A stretch of 64,000 bases of DNA from Siphonodentalium dalli (lineage: Eukaryota; Mollusca; Scaphopoda; Gadilida; Siphonodentaliidae): NCBI GenBank assembly GCA_032622095.1, contig CP136065.1:35622732-35686731 (forward strand). Direction: 5' to 3'. The notes under the pieces are model-generated. The model did not search any database. It saw nothing but the letters and a program-made list of their open reading frames with translations, and was not told the origin of the DNA. A program made the translations under genes and the position numbers. The stretch's first letter is position 1; each line of letters opens with the position of its first letter. Shown one piece after another: positions 33,455 to 44,103 of this stretch.

Positions 33455-36090
33455 AATCATGTACACAACACACATTCTGGTCCAACATGGAACCAAACAA
33501 AACATGTACACAACACACATTCTGGTCCCACGTGGAACCAAACAAAACATGTACACAACACACATTCTGGTCCCACATGGAACCAAACAATTCATGTACA
33601 CAACACACATTCTGGTCCCACATGGAACCAAACAAATCATGTACACAACACACCTTCTGGTCCCACATGGAACCAAACAAATCAAGTACACAACACACAT
33701 TCTGGTCCCACATGGAACCAAACAAATCAAGTACACAACACACATTCTGGTCCCACATGGAACCAAACAAATCGTGTACACAACACACATTCTGGTTCCA
33801 CATGGAACCAAACAAATCAAGTACACAATACACATTCTGGTTCCACGCGGAACCAAACAAATCAAGTAGACAACACACATTCTGGTTCCACGCGGAACCA
33901 AACAAATCATGTACACAACACACATTCTGGTCCCACATGGAACCAAACAAATCAAGTACTCAGCACACATTCTGGTTCCACGCGGAACCAAACAAATCAA
34001 GTACACAACACACATTCTGGTTCCACGCGGAACCAAACAATTCATGTACACAACACACATTCTGGTTCCACATGGAACCAAACAAATCAAGTACACAACA
34101 CACATTCTGGTCCCACATGGAACCAAACAAATCAAGTACACAACACACATTCTGGTTCCACATGGAACCGAACAAATCATGTACACAACACACATTCTGG
34201 TCCCACGTGGAACCGAACAAATCATGTACACAACACACATTCTGGTCCCACATGGAACCGAACAAATCATGTACAAAACACACATTCTGGTCCCACATGG
34301 AACCAAACAAATCATGTACACAACACACATTCTGGTTCCACATGGAACCGAACAAATCATGTACACAACACACATTCTGGTTCCACATGGAACCAAACAA
34401 ATGAAGTACACAACACACATTCTGGTTCCACATGGAACCAAACAAATCATGTACACAACACATATTCTGGTCCCACATGGAACCAAACAAATCATGTACA
34501 CAACACACATTCTGGTCCCACATGGAACCAAACAAATCGTGTACACAACACACATTCAAATCAAGTACACAACACACATTCTGGTTCCACGCGGAACCAA
34601 ACAATTCATGTACACAACACACATTCTGGTCCCACATGGAACCAAACAAATCATGTACACAACACACATTCTGGTCCCACATGGAACCAAACAAATCAAG
34701 TACACAACACACATTCTGGTTCACATGGAACCAAACAAATCATGTACACAACACACATTCTGGTCCACATGGAACCAAACAAATCGTGTACACAACACAC
34801 ATTCTGGTTCCACATGGAACCAAACTAATCAAGTACACAACACACATTCTGGTCCCACATGGAACCAAACAAATCAAGTACACAACACACATCCTGGTTC
34901 CACATGGAACCGAACAAATCATGTACACAACACACATTCTGGTCCCACATGGAACCGAACAAATCATGTACACAACACACATTCTGGTCCCACATGGAAC
35001 CAAACAAATCATGTACACAACACACATTCTGGTTCCACATGGAACCGAACAAATCATGCACACAACACACATTCTGGTTCCACATGGAACCAAACAAATG
35101 AAGTACACAACACACATTCTGGTTCCACATGGAACCAAACAAATCATGTACACAACACATATTCTGGTCCCACATGGAACCAAACAAATCATGTACACAA
35201 CACACATTCTGGTCCCACGCGGAACCAAACAAATCATGCACACAACACCCATTCTGGTCCCACATGGAACCAAACAAATCAAGTACACAACACACATTCT
35301 GGTTCCACATGGAACCGAACAAATCATGTACACAACACACATTCTGGTCCCACATGGAACCGAACAAATCATGTACACAACACACATTCTGGTCCCACAT
35401 GGAACCAAACAAATCATGTACACAACACACATTCTGGTTCCACATGGAACCGAACAAATCATATACACAACACACATTCTGGTTCCACATGGAACCAAAC
35501 AAATCATGTACACAACACACATTCTGGTTCCACAAGGAACCAAACAAATCATGTACACAACACATATTCTGGTTCCACCTGGAACCAAACATATCATGTA
35601 CACAACACACATTCTGGTCCACATGGAACCAAACAAATCATGTACACAACACACATTCTGGTCCCACATGGAACCAAACAAATCATGTACACAACACACA
35701 TTCTGGTCCCACATGGAACCAAACAAATGAAGTACACAACACACATTCTGTTCCCACATGGAACCAAACAAATGCAGTACACAACACACATTCTGGTCCC
35801 ACATGGAACCAAACAAATCATGTACACAACACACATTCTGGTCCCACATAGAACCAAACAAATGAAGTACACAACACACATTATGGTTCCTCAAGGAACC
35901 AAACAAATCAAGTACACAACACACATTCTGGTCCCACATGGAACCAAACAAATCATATACACAACGCACATTCTGGTTCCACAAGGAACCAAACTAATCA
36001 AGTACACAACACGCATTCTGGTCCCACATGGAACCAAACAAATCATGTACACAACACACATTCTGGTCCCACATGGAACCAAACTTGTTT
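33455..36090. repeat. 45-bp minisatellite array, about 58 units (unit 1)
   Basis: Unit ATCATGTACACAACACACAT + TCTGGTCCCACATGGAACC + AAACAA. Most units contain the dyad GGTTCCA-CA-TGGAACC or its GGTCCCA variant. Because 45 is a multiple of three and the unit has few stops, long frames are open on both strands (up to 740 codons). A few units have deletions that switch frame (34556, 34711 and 34765 regions). I do not regard these as genes. The homologous array in unit 2 has only 16 units. Confidence 0.95.
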
Positions 36091-38320
36091 CTCAAACTGC
36101 GTTGGTTCTCTATCTGTTTCCCCGGATATAACCAGAACATGGCATATAATAAACTAGTTCCTATGTGTTCCACATTTGGTTCATTAAATGCATGTTCTAT
36201 GAAACAATTCTAATTGATTGTGGAAACAATGTCCCATGACACTATGTAGGTTATAAGCGCGTTTAAAGTGTCTTTGTTTCTGTATGTGCTATCAGTTCGT
36301 AAATACGTTACACCGTTTAAGATTGATATCACCCGATGTTGATTTAACGAATAGACCCCGACGATATTATGATGTCTGAAAGAAATATCGAATGATATTA
36401 ATACAGTGACGTTCCTCCCCTAGTTGTGACATGAGCAATATAGTTACCACTCCCGCCATCAATACAACGATCAGAGTCTATACCAGTCTAATTAAAAATG
36501 TAGACCATGCATATTTTAATTTCGAGTATGACTCGAAATAGTCAATGAAAACCCCATGCAAACGCGTGGATAAACTGTTCAATTTTAGACAAGGACATTT
36601 AATCTTGGCCGTGATCCCACACAAACCTTGAATTCGGTGGGTTCTTTGAAGAACCAAACTTAAGGTTTGTTTCCATATGATACCACAACAGCCGAGTTTG
36701 ATGGACTATCAACCGAGTTAATAAATAATACTATACAGTTTATGTTTGAATACCGAAATATCTCATGAGTATCTGGAAAGAAATATCGAATTTTCACGAG
36801 TGGCTGCAATGTGATATCTAATTAATAGTATGTAAATTCAAGCGTTTCCAAAGCCTTGAATTGTCATTTGGAAACCAGACCATTCCAAGATTTCAATTCC
36901 TCGCGAAACGCAACCTGTTTACCCCTTAGCAGAATCCCTGATATATACACCATAAATTACAAACTACTAGAAATATATCAAGGGAAGTAATTATGTCTCG
37001 TTATATATATATCTACTTCAGATTAAACCTTTATTTTCTAAATGGATTCTCCCATTAGTTATATAGAAAGATACATACACAATAGTTAACTATTCTGAGT
37101 AGCGTACGGTTTTTCTCCTCGAGTGAGATGCAGAGGATTATTTTGACGTGGCGCCAGCCGAGTGAAAATAATCCTCGCATCTCAGAGAGGAGAAAACCCA
37201 TACGCTACTCAGAATAGTTGACTGTTGTGTTTATTATATGTTCTATACCAGCTTGTTACAAACCAGACCACAATGAAACACACGGTTAGACCTAATACAT
37301 TCTTAAAGCTACAAAATCACCAGCCATTTCTGTTAAAAGAACGCGCAAGGATACCGAATGACGTACAAATTGATGCCATGACGCAGTGCTGAGAGTATAT
37401 GATAACATCTTGCGAGTAGGATGACACATTCCTTCTTCCGGTATGATTTATATTTACGTAAAAAGTTGATGAAAATATAATAAATTGAAATGGCCCATTA
37501 TATATATATATATATCAAGGGAAGTAATTATGTGTCGTTATATATCTACTTCAAATTAACCATTTATTTGCTTAATGGATTCTCCAATTAGTTATAGAAA
37601 GATACATTGAAATGGCCCATTATCCATCTCGAGGGATGTTCATAAAATATAATCAGGCGAAAGACAGATGAGTAGATAATATATATACAGAACAACACGA
37701 GTGTGTTAATTGGTTTGTTGATGCGACGCGATGGCTAGCGCGGGCGGATGGAACTATATAAGCACAGTCTCGAGTTCTATCCTTACACGATGGTACAAGT
37801 GCCGTATCCACAAACCCATTAACACTCGTGTCGTTCTGTGTTTATTAGACACCAGCCGTGATAGAATCCGTGCATTAAAAAATAGACTTCTAATGTTTAT
37901 AAAGGCATACACATGGCTTGTTTCGTCATGTGTGATGATACTTTTATTTTAGTCCATTCCATAGTTGAGGCGAATGTCATTTACATCGTGTGATGTCAAC
38001 GGGGTGCATATGGAATAAGTGTTGGATATATGGATGCGTAAATACGACACAACACAAACTGTAATTATAGAAAGTTATAAAAGTGCAGGAAGATTTATAT
38101 TCATCGGTGGAAAATGTTCCAATAATAAGTTCAACAAACGGCCATATGCAATTGCTGTTTGTTGAATGTTTCGCTCAACATCATTCTCCCAAAGGGATCT
38201 ATTCGTCTGTGTTTGTTTAGTGTAAAGAAAGGTTAATTAAGGCATCACGATAATATGCTATTTCCTATGACGAACCTTCCTGATTCAACAATGAGCGCCA
38301 TGTTGATAATTATGCTTTTA
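36091..38320. other. Upstream region of gene 1
   Basis: Homologous to about 52440-55920 of unit 2 apart from insertions. Contains GGTTCTTTGAAGAACC (36638-36653), a duplicated 110-bp segment (36965-37075, 37515-37620) around an inserted palindrome, and (TA)n at 37499-37517. A promoter and a 5' non-coding exon are expected here but cannot be placed. Confidence 0.6.
37077..37230. mobile_element. 154-bp palindromic insertion, absent from unit 2
   Basis: Arms starting ACACAATAGTTAACTATTC are mirrored at GAATAGTTGACTGTTGTGT and meet at GACGTGGCGCCAGCCGAG. Followed by TTTATTATATG, the flank shared with the palindromes at 12103 and 42064. Unit 2 (53690-53800) lacks it together with the sequence to about 37515. 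Confidence 0.8.
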
Positions 38321-38326
38321 TTTTTC

Positions 38327-38328
38327 AG
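38327..38328 (+). other. Splice acceptor upstream of gene 1 coding exon
   Basis: TGCTTTTATTTTTCAG is followed 7 bases later by the ATG. The same acceptor is conserved before gene 2 (55930-55931). Confidence 0.7.
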
Positions 38329-38335
38329 AAAAGTT

Positions 38336-39832
38336 ATGTCGTCCGCAGTATACTGTGAGCTGGACTCCAGACCATTTGATTCATTCTGTGGCACCCACTC
38401 CATACCATGCTGTGCCTTGTGCCATGAAATCACCTATCCCGAATGTGAACTCGAAGAGCTGTCGAAGGCTGCAGCAAAAATGAAAGCGGATGTCCAAAAA
38501 TACGAATCATGTCTTTATAAGTTAATCTCAAAAGCAAAAGAGGTGAAGGAATCTGTTCCCGGTTGGTTAACCAAACAGGACGGACGTGAGAAGGATATGA
38601 TAACTGAGATACAGACTTTATTTTCTGAGATTCGCCGTGTCGTTGATGACTGCGAGCAGAAAACGATCAATGGTGTTAGGGAGACTATGTCAAAGCACAA
38701 GTTATCAGCACGGAGTGTGGATAAGATAGTAAAAGTTCTGTCCGAACTGAAGCAAGAACAAGTATTGGCAGCAGAGCTTGGGCATGAGTTGGAATCAGGT
38801 TCTAGCGAGGGGGCCGCGGTGATAAATTCGGGAGTAGATACCGCTCCTGTCGCCTCTGAAAATGCCACCTCTGAAGAATCGATTGCACAAAGAGCTAAAT
38901 ATCTTAACGAGCGCACAACCAAACTCCGTCAGGCGATATCCAGGTCAGAACACCTGATCAGCGATTATGAAAACGTAATGCCGATAGATTACGAGACCGT
39001 CATCAATAAAGGAGTTTTGGATTCTGTGCAGAATATTTTGAAAGATTCCTGTAATATCCATAGTTGGCAGAAGCCTATCACGATCAGTCAATTGGTCAAG
39101 GAATTGGACCTTTCGTGCGGAGGAACTTTGTCGGTCATGGCGTTTCTCAACAAGAGTCAAAAGTCGGATATGATTGTTGCGTCCTCCGATCAGTACAGAC
39201 TCAGTGTGGTAACACAAAGTGGCAAAACCACCAAGTCTGCCGCTCTCAAGAACGCTTGCCGGCCACACGGTGTATGTCTTATGAATGATCGCATCTACAT
39301 AACAGATGGGCGTGATCAGATATCGGTATATAAAATATCAGATCTCAGTCACCAAACATCGTTTCCTGTATCCGGAGGGTGTGCAGGTATCGCAGCCGTC
39401 AACGACAGATTAGTTGTTGCATATTTCACTGATCGCTGTGTGCGTGCTTTGTCAACAAGCGGTGACGTCATTTCTCAGTCGTCACATACATTCAAGTATC
39501 CATGGGGCGTGGCTGTATCTCCGGAGGTCGACGCTGTGATTGTGACGGATTATAAGGCACACCAGGTGGTCGTGTTATCCCCAGATATCACGACACATCT
39601 CAGAACTATACCGTGTGGTGGGTCTAATCCGATGGATGTGTGTGTGTTTGGAGCCAACATTTACTTGTGCAACAACGGCAGTAATCAAGTGATGGAACTG
39701 AGTCGTGACGGACAACAAAGTCGCTCCGTAATATCAGTAACCAGTCCCATTGGAATGTGCGTCAACACTGCCAGAATGTGCTTCATGGTTTCAAATAGTA
39801 GTAATTCCAATATAACATCATACATTCCGTGA
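38336..39832 (+). CDS. B-box/coiled-coil/NHL-repeat protein (TRIM-like without RING), paralog 1
   Basis: 498 residues in one exon. I start at the ATG after the splice acceptor because paralog 2 starts there; the frame is open further upstream only as intron. Residues 7-37 form a B-box-like zinc motif (CELD...FCGTH..PCCALCHEITYPEC). Residues about 40-150 are a charged coiled coil, followed by a variable Ser/Glu linker (about 160-235). Residues about 265-498 form a six-bladed NHL-type propeller with repeated GVCLMNDRIYITD, GVAVSPEVDAVIVTD and DVCVFGANIYLCN blades. Known TRIM-NHL relatives act as ubiquitin ligases or RNA-binding regulators; with no RING, this one probably serves as an adaptor. 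Such genes are expanded in bivalves. A TGA ends it six codons earlier than paralog 2. Confidence 0.88.
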   Translation: MSSAVYCELDSRPFDSFCGTHSIPCCALCHEITYPECELEELSKAAAKMKADVQKYESCLYKLISKAKEVKESVPGWLTKQDGREKDMITEIQTLFSEIRRVVDDCEQKTINGVRETMSKHKLSARSVDKIVKVLSELKQEQVLAAELGHELESGSSEGAAVINSGVDTAPVASENATSEESIAQRAKYLNERTTKLRQAISRSEHLISDYENVMPIDYETVINKGVLDSVQNILKDSCNIHSWQKPITISQLVKELDLSCGGTLSVMAFLNKSQKSDMIVASSDQYRLSVVTQSGKTTKSAALKNACRPHGVCLMNDRIYITDGRDQISVYKISDLSHQTSFPVSGGCAGIAAVNDRLVVAYFTDRCVRALSTSGDVISQSSHTFKYPWGVAVSPEVDAVIVTDYKAHQVVVLSPDITTHLRTIPCGGSNPMDVCVFGANIYLCNNGSNQVMELSRDGQQSRSVISVTSPIGMCVNTARMCFMVSNSSNSNITSYIP

Positions 39833-39912
39833 ATGCTAAATGTCTAGAGAAGTTCCCATACATGTAGTGTATATAGGCACGATTTATATAACCAGGCGGA
39901 CATGTAATCAGT

Positions 39913-40765
39913 GACAGCACCGTCAAGTCATAGTGGATCATGAGAGACACCGTCAAGTCACACTGGATCATGAGGGACACCGTCAAGTCACACTGGATCA
40001 TGAGGGACACCGTCAAGTCACACTGGATCATGAGGGACACCGTCAAGTCAAACGGGATCATGAGGGACACCGTCAAGTCACCCTGGATCACGAGGGACAC
40101 CGTCAAGTCACACTGGATCACGAGGGACACCGTCAAGTCATACTGGATCATGAGGGACACCGTCAAGTCACACTGGATCATTAGGGACACCGCCAAGTCA
40201 CATTGGATCATGAGGGACACCGCCAAGTCATACTGTATCACGAGGGACACCGTCAAGTCACACTGCATCATGAGGGACACTGTCAAGTCACATTGGATCA
40301 TGAGGGACACCGCCAAGTCATACTGTATCATGAGGGACACCGTCAAGTCACATTGGATCATGAGGGACACCACCAAGTCATACTGTATCATGAGGGACAC
40401 CGTCAAGTCAGACTGGATCACGAAGGAAACCGTCAAGATACACTGTGTCATGAGGGACACCGTCAAGTCACACTGGATCATGAGGGACTCCGTCAAGTCA
40501 CACTAGACCACGAGAGACACCGTCAAGTCACACTGGATCACGAGGGACAACGTCAAGTCACACTGGATCATGAGGGACACCGTCAAGTCACACTGGATCA
40601 TGAGGGACACCGTCAAGTCACACTAGATCATGAGGGACACCGTCAAGTCACACTGGATCATGAGGGACACCGTCAAGTCACACTGGATCATGAGGGACAA
40701 CGTCAAGTCAGACTGGATCATGAGGGACACCGTCAAGTCACACTGGATCATGAGGGACAACGTAG
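39913..40765. repeat. 30-bp minisatellite directly 3' of gene 1, about 28 units
   Basis: Unit ACCGTCAAGTCACACTGGATCATGAGGGAC (given in two parts: ACCGTCAAGTCACAC, TGGATCATGAGGGAC). Starts about 80 bp after the stop of gene 1. Absent after gene 2. Length divisible by three explains the open frames on both strands. Confidence 0.95.
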
Positions 40766-41320
40766 TCGAACTATGTTCTTTGCATTGATCTCCTTGAGAA
40801 CTACTGCGAAACATGGAAGCTCGAAATTAAAATAAATAAAACTAAAGCTATGACTTTCAGCAAAAAGAAAAAAAGTATATTCTAAATTCAATATTAGATT
40901 ATCAAATGCTGAACTTGAGATTGTCCAATGCTAAAAATGCCTCGGTTCTATATTTTATTATACTGGCAATTTACAAATGCGGCTAAACATATGGCAGATA
41001 AAGCTCTTAAAGCTATATATTTTCTCACTTAAATCTAAATGTTTTGAATTCAATACATCTACTTCATAATTAGCTAATTGTTTTTGACACCATCATGAGA
41101 CACATTATAACTTTTGGATCTGAAGTTTGGATATGAGACTACACTGAGAAGGGCTTGATCACAGATTCAACACCTTTTGAAAGAAATAACATCAGATTTT
41201 GTAAATTCGTACTAGGTATGAATCGAAAAGCTGCCAACATTTCAAGTCTGTGAACTTGGCAGAAACCCCATTTATATTACTATTTCGAAACTTGAATTGA
41301 AATATTATCTACGGCTTAAG
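40766..41320 (+). pseudogene. Decayed LINE ORF2 fragment (unit 1 copy)
   Basis: Around 40785-40880 one frame reads CIDLLENYCETWKLEIKINK-TKAMTFSKKK, the RT motif after the YADD box. Further fragments (GSEVWI, FCKFVLGMNRKAANISSL near 41115-41250) are broken by stops and frameshifts. Homologous and equally decayed at 57480-58100, so it decayed before the duplication. Confidence 0.65.
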
Positions 41321-41629
41321 TCGCTTCCATTTTTTTAAAAGGAGGCCTATGATGTTGGAACTATTCCTTGGTGAACATAATTCTTAGATCAGTGCAATTG
41401 ATATTGCATTAACTATATCTGATTTGATTATTAATTCTTTGGATAGCAATAGCATGGACAAACTGACAGATGACCATTACTAAAAGTCAATAATGAAACG
41501 ACTCAGTGATATTTCTCATAAAGATGAAGATATCAAACTGCTACTATATGGAAAAAAATCACCGTGTCAACATGATTTGATAGATTGAAAATAGCACTGA
41601 CTTCTGCTCCTAATTAGCCGTATCCCGAT

Positions 41630-41770
41630 CATGAATCTGAATTCTTATTGGACACTGATGTCAGCTTGACAAGAATTGGCGCTGTTTTTGTCCAGAATTG
41701 ACAAGACAAGAGTTGTTTCCTATGCTAGTCATAAATTTCTATGGAAAAGTAAAATATAAACCTTATAAAT
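41630..41770 (+). pseudogene. RNase H fragment of an LTR retrotransposon (unit 1 copy)
   Basis: Reads LDTDVSLTRIGAVFVQN then SCFLC.S, equivalent to the family motif DASxxGIGAVLSQ...VVSYAS of gypsy-type RNase H. The unit 2 copy (58455-58550) keeps TRVVSYASHK. Many stops; relic only. Confidence 0.5.
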
Positions 41771-42063
41771 ATGACGGTTGAACCTTTTGAGATACTCGGA
41801 AATCTGCTCAACGCAAACAACCCAATGAACGCAAGATATATATATGTATGTGATTATATTCAGTGATGCATAGAAACTAGAATGGTTTAAATATGAACTT
41901 AATGTGATTTATTCTATTATTAAGTCAGAGTTCAGACCTCCAAGCTAGCGCTATCGTAGAACTGTAAATAGATACATATACCGTAATGCACATTCACTTC
42001 AATATCAATAGATACATATACCGTAATACACATTCACTTCAATATCAATATATTGAGGATAAC

Positions 42064-42215
42064 TATGGCTTTTGAGTGAATACCATAATTAGTTCATGAG
42101 TGACTAGCAGTGAAATATCAATTTTCAACCAGTGGCCGCAGGTCGCGAGTTGAAAATTGATATTTACACTGCTAGTAATGAATGACATAATATGGGATTC
42201 ACTCGAAACACCATA
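42064..42215. repeat. 152-bp palindrome (unit 1 copy, nearly complete)
   Basis: Arms from TATGGCTTTTGAGTGAATAC mirrored at GATTCACTCGAAACACCATA, inner arms ATATCAATTTTCAAC and inverse, centre CAGTGGCCGCAGGTCGCGAG. Followed by TTTATTATATGC. The unit 2 copy has lost about 30 bp of one arm. Confidence 0.85.
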
Positions 42216-42277
42216 GGTGTTCTATTTATTATATGCTTTAACCATGTCCATAATTATTTTTAATGTATTAATTTTCC

Positions 42278-42281
42278 TTAA
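42278..42281. other. TTAA empty site corresponding to the MITE of unit 2
   Basis: Here CCTTAATTGTTGCC is continuous; in unit 2 the same TTAA is duplicated around the element at 59028-59598. Confidence 0.85.
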
Positions 42282-42691
42282 TTGTTGCCAAATAATTTCC
42301 CTCAAAGCGTACACAAAATTTCAGTTGAAAATTGATTGTTGTTGTTCGCCATTTGATATATGCCAACGAACCACTTTCAAATGGCGAGAAGTTAGTTGTC
42401 GTCTAAAGAAATTGTTCCCACAAATGATCACTAAATGCGACAAATAATTATGGACGGATACCAATTTAATATCCCAAAATAGAATGAGCTTGACATTCTA
42501 ATCACGAAATAATAACATTATTTGGGTGCTTAGATGTAGTTCCGTCGCGCATTGATATTCGTTCACCATTATTCCGTGATTTTACGAGAAGTAAGTGACA
42601 GTGCAGATATCATTTTTGAATAACAAAATTATATCTTTACTGTCGGTGGAGATACTAAATACGGTATCTACGTTGTGGCAATTTCCCACTA

Positions 42692-42699
42692 TTCAACGG
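42692..42699. other. TTCAACGG empty site corresponding to the hAT-like element of unit 2
   Basis: Single TTCAACGG here; duplicated at 60008-60015 and 61617-61624 in unit 2. Confidence 0.9.
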
Positions 42700-42911
42700 T
42701 GAAGCATATAATAAAATTGCATACTCATTTCTTTAATGTTATTATTTCACATTTTGCTATTATGTATATGTTTATACACTATTATCTATGGCTAGCTTTA
42801 ATAAAGAATCTTGACTCTTGAATCTATGGTATCAAATAATCGGAATGACGACTACATCATACATTAGTTGCAAATTTGTGGATAACATCATGTACATGTA
42901 TTACAGTATAA

Positions 42912-43835
42912 GCTTGTTATAACTGGACAGGCAAGTTATCAGTTAGCAACACGGTCATGGTACTACATACGGTACGGTCATGGTACTACGATACAATCTG
43001 GACAAGTATTGATGTTAGTCAACTGTTAAGTTATCAGTTAGCAACACTCATGGTACTACATACAGGTCCGACGATACAATCTGGACAAGTATTGATGTTA
43101 GTCAACTGTTAAGTTATCAGTCAGCAACACGGTCATGGTACTACATATAGGTCCGACGATTAAATATGGACAAGGATTGATGTTTATTAAGTTATCAGTT
43201 AGCAACACGGTCATGGTACTACATATATGTCCGACGATACAATCTGGACAAGGATTGGTGATTATTAAGGGAAATTCTTCCTCAGCTATTGTCATTCAAT
43301 CACGGGAGTGAACTGATGTGGAGTGTGCAGTATTGTTGGTTGTATAAATAATTCACGACAGTGGTGTATAGTTTGTTACACCGTTGAATGTATAATATTT
43401 ATGATTCATGGCACCAATTTGAAACATTGCTGGGTGGATAAAAACTCCATGACGGCAGCCGAATTCTGTTATTTCCAATAACGAGGGAACAGGTGCGTTG
43501 CAGTTTGGGGTTGTTTCACACCGTCCAACTTTGGCAAACCTTTCAACAGATGTAAAGCTCATGTCTGACACAGAAGTTGTTGTAAATATCAGACCAGAAC
43601 TCATTTGATTATTTTTCTGATATTTTGATATTCTAACGAGTATTTGTGCGAAATTTGTTGGTTTAAAAAAAATAATGTTAAATTAGACTAAGTAAAAGTA
43701 ATATATGTTCATACTTTCGGCTGTTCGGTCAAATGTAAATTTCGTATATAATTACGACTCATTAGAGATCCTCTAATGGTTGTAACTTGACCTTGTTGCT
43801 AACATATTACTTATCTGTCCAGTTATAGCCGATTA
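42912..43835. mobile_element. TIR element with internal 80-95-bp tandem repeats
   Basis: Left TTATAACTGGACAGGCAAGT...GTTAGCAACA and right inverse (TGTTGCTAACATATTACTTATCTGTCCAGTTATA). The left part contains four repeats starting AAGTTATCAG at 42933, 43028, 43111 and 43189, so the TIR sequence itself is the repeat. Present only at the junction of units 1 and 2. An 83-codon minus-strand frame (43604-43353) lies inside; no function assigned. Confidence 0.55.
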
Positions 43836-43919
43836 ATAATTAAATATATGCATACGTAATTGTCTGCATACACGTTGCAGCTGTATGTTATGTAGGATGT
43901 TATGGTCACGACTCAGTTC

Positions 43920-44103
43920 CATCACTTCAGCCATAAATTAAATTTATATCAAATTATTAACTTTGATTTTAAGATAACCTATTAACCCAAACGTTTACAG
44001 AATACATCTTCGACTCAAATTACTTAGTTTTCTATCTATTATCGATATTAGATCGTTGTCATCACCGGGAATTTATGGAAAATGACGTACAGTACCCCTT
44101 TAA
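43920..44103. mobile_element. Truncated TTAA MITE (AGGGGTACTGTACG family)
   Basis: Inverse match to the first 180 bp of the element at 59028. Ends GACGTACAGTACCCCT|TTAA at 44100-44103, directly against the 190-bp satellite. The other end is missing. Confidence 0.75.

Larger units (their letters stand above)
24198..43870. repeat. Tandem segmental duplication, unit 1
   Basis: Unit 1 and unit 2 (44100-61790) share, in the same order and orientation: 190-bp satellite, FB-like right arm, the 28.1-28.9 kb block, GCCGCC satellite, 45-bp minisatellite, gene-flanking sequence, B-box/NHL gene, LINE relic and the TTTATTATATGC palindrome. Matching points give offsets of 17.6-18.2 kb (gene ATG 38336 versus 55939; satellite 25880 versus 44103). 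The left limit is set where the FB-like left arm begins. Confidence 0.85.

Noticed and set aside
33909-36131. 740-codon open frame and other long frames in the 45-bp array as a repeat-protein gene
   Set aside because: Open in several frames and both strands, explained by a 45-bp unit with few stops. Indels shift frames freely; no start context, signal peptide or conserved unique ends.
37731-37952. 73-codon ORF upstream of gene 1
   Set aside because: In unit 2 the ATG is lost and deletions break the frame; better read as untranslated upstream sequence.
38255-38335. N-terminal extension of gene 1 with a hydrophobic stretch (possible signal peptide)
   Set aside because: It ends in a polypyrimidine tract plus CAG, and in paralog 2 the frame is not continuous there. 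It is intron sequence.
39783-40835. 200-odd codon frames in the 30-bp array
   Set aside because: Unit length divisible by three; absent from the duplicated locus.
43353-43604. 83-codon minus-strand ORF with four cysteines
   Set aside because: Protein-like composition but no family recognised, no homologous frame in the other unit, and it lies inside a TIR element.
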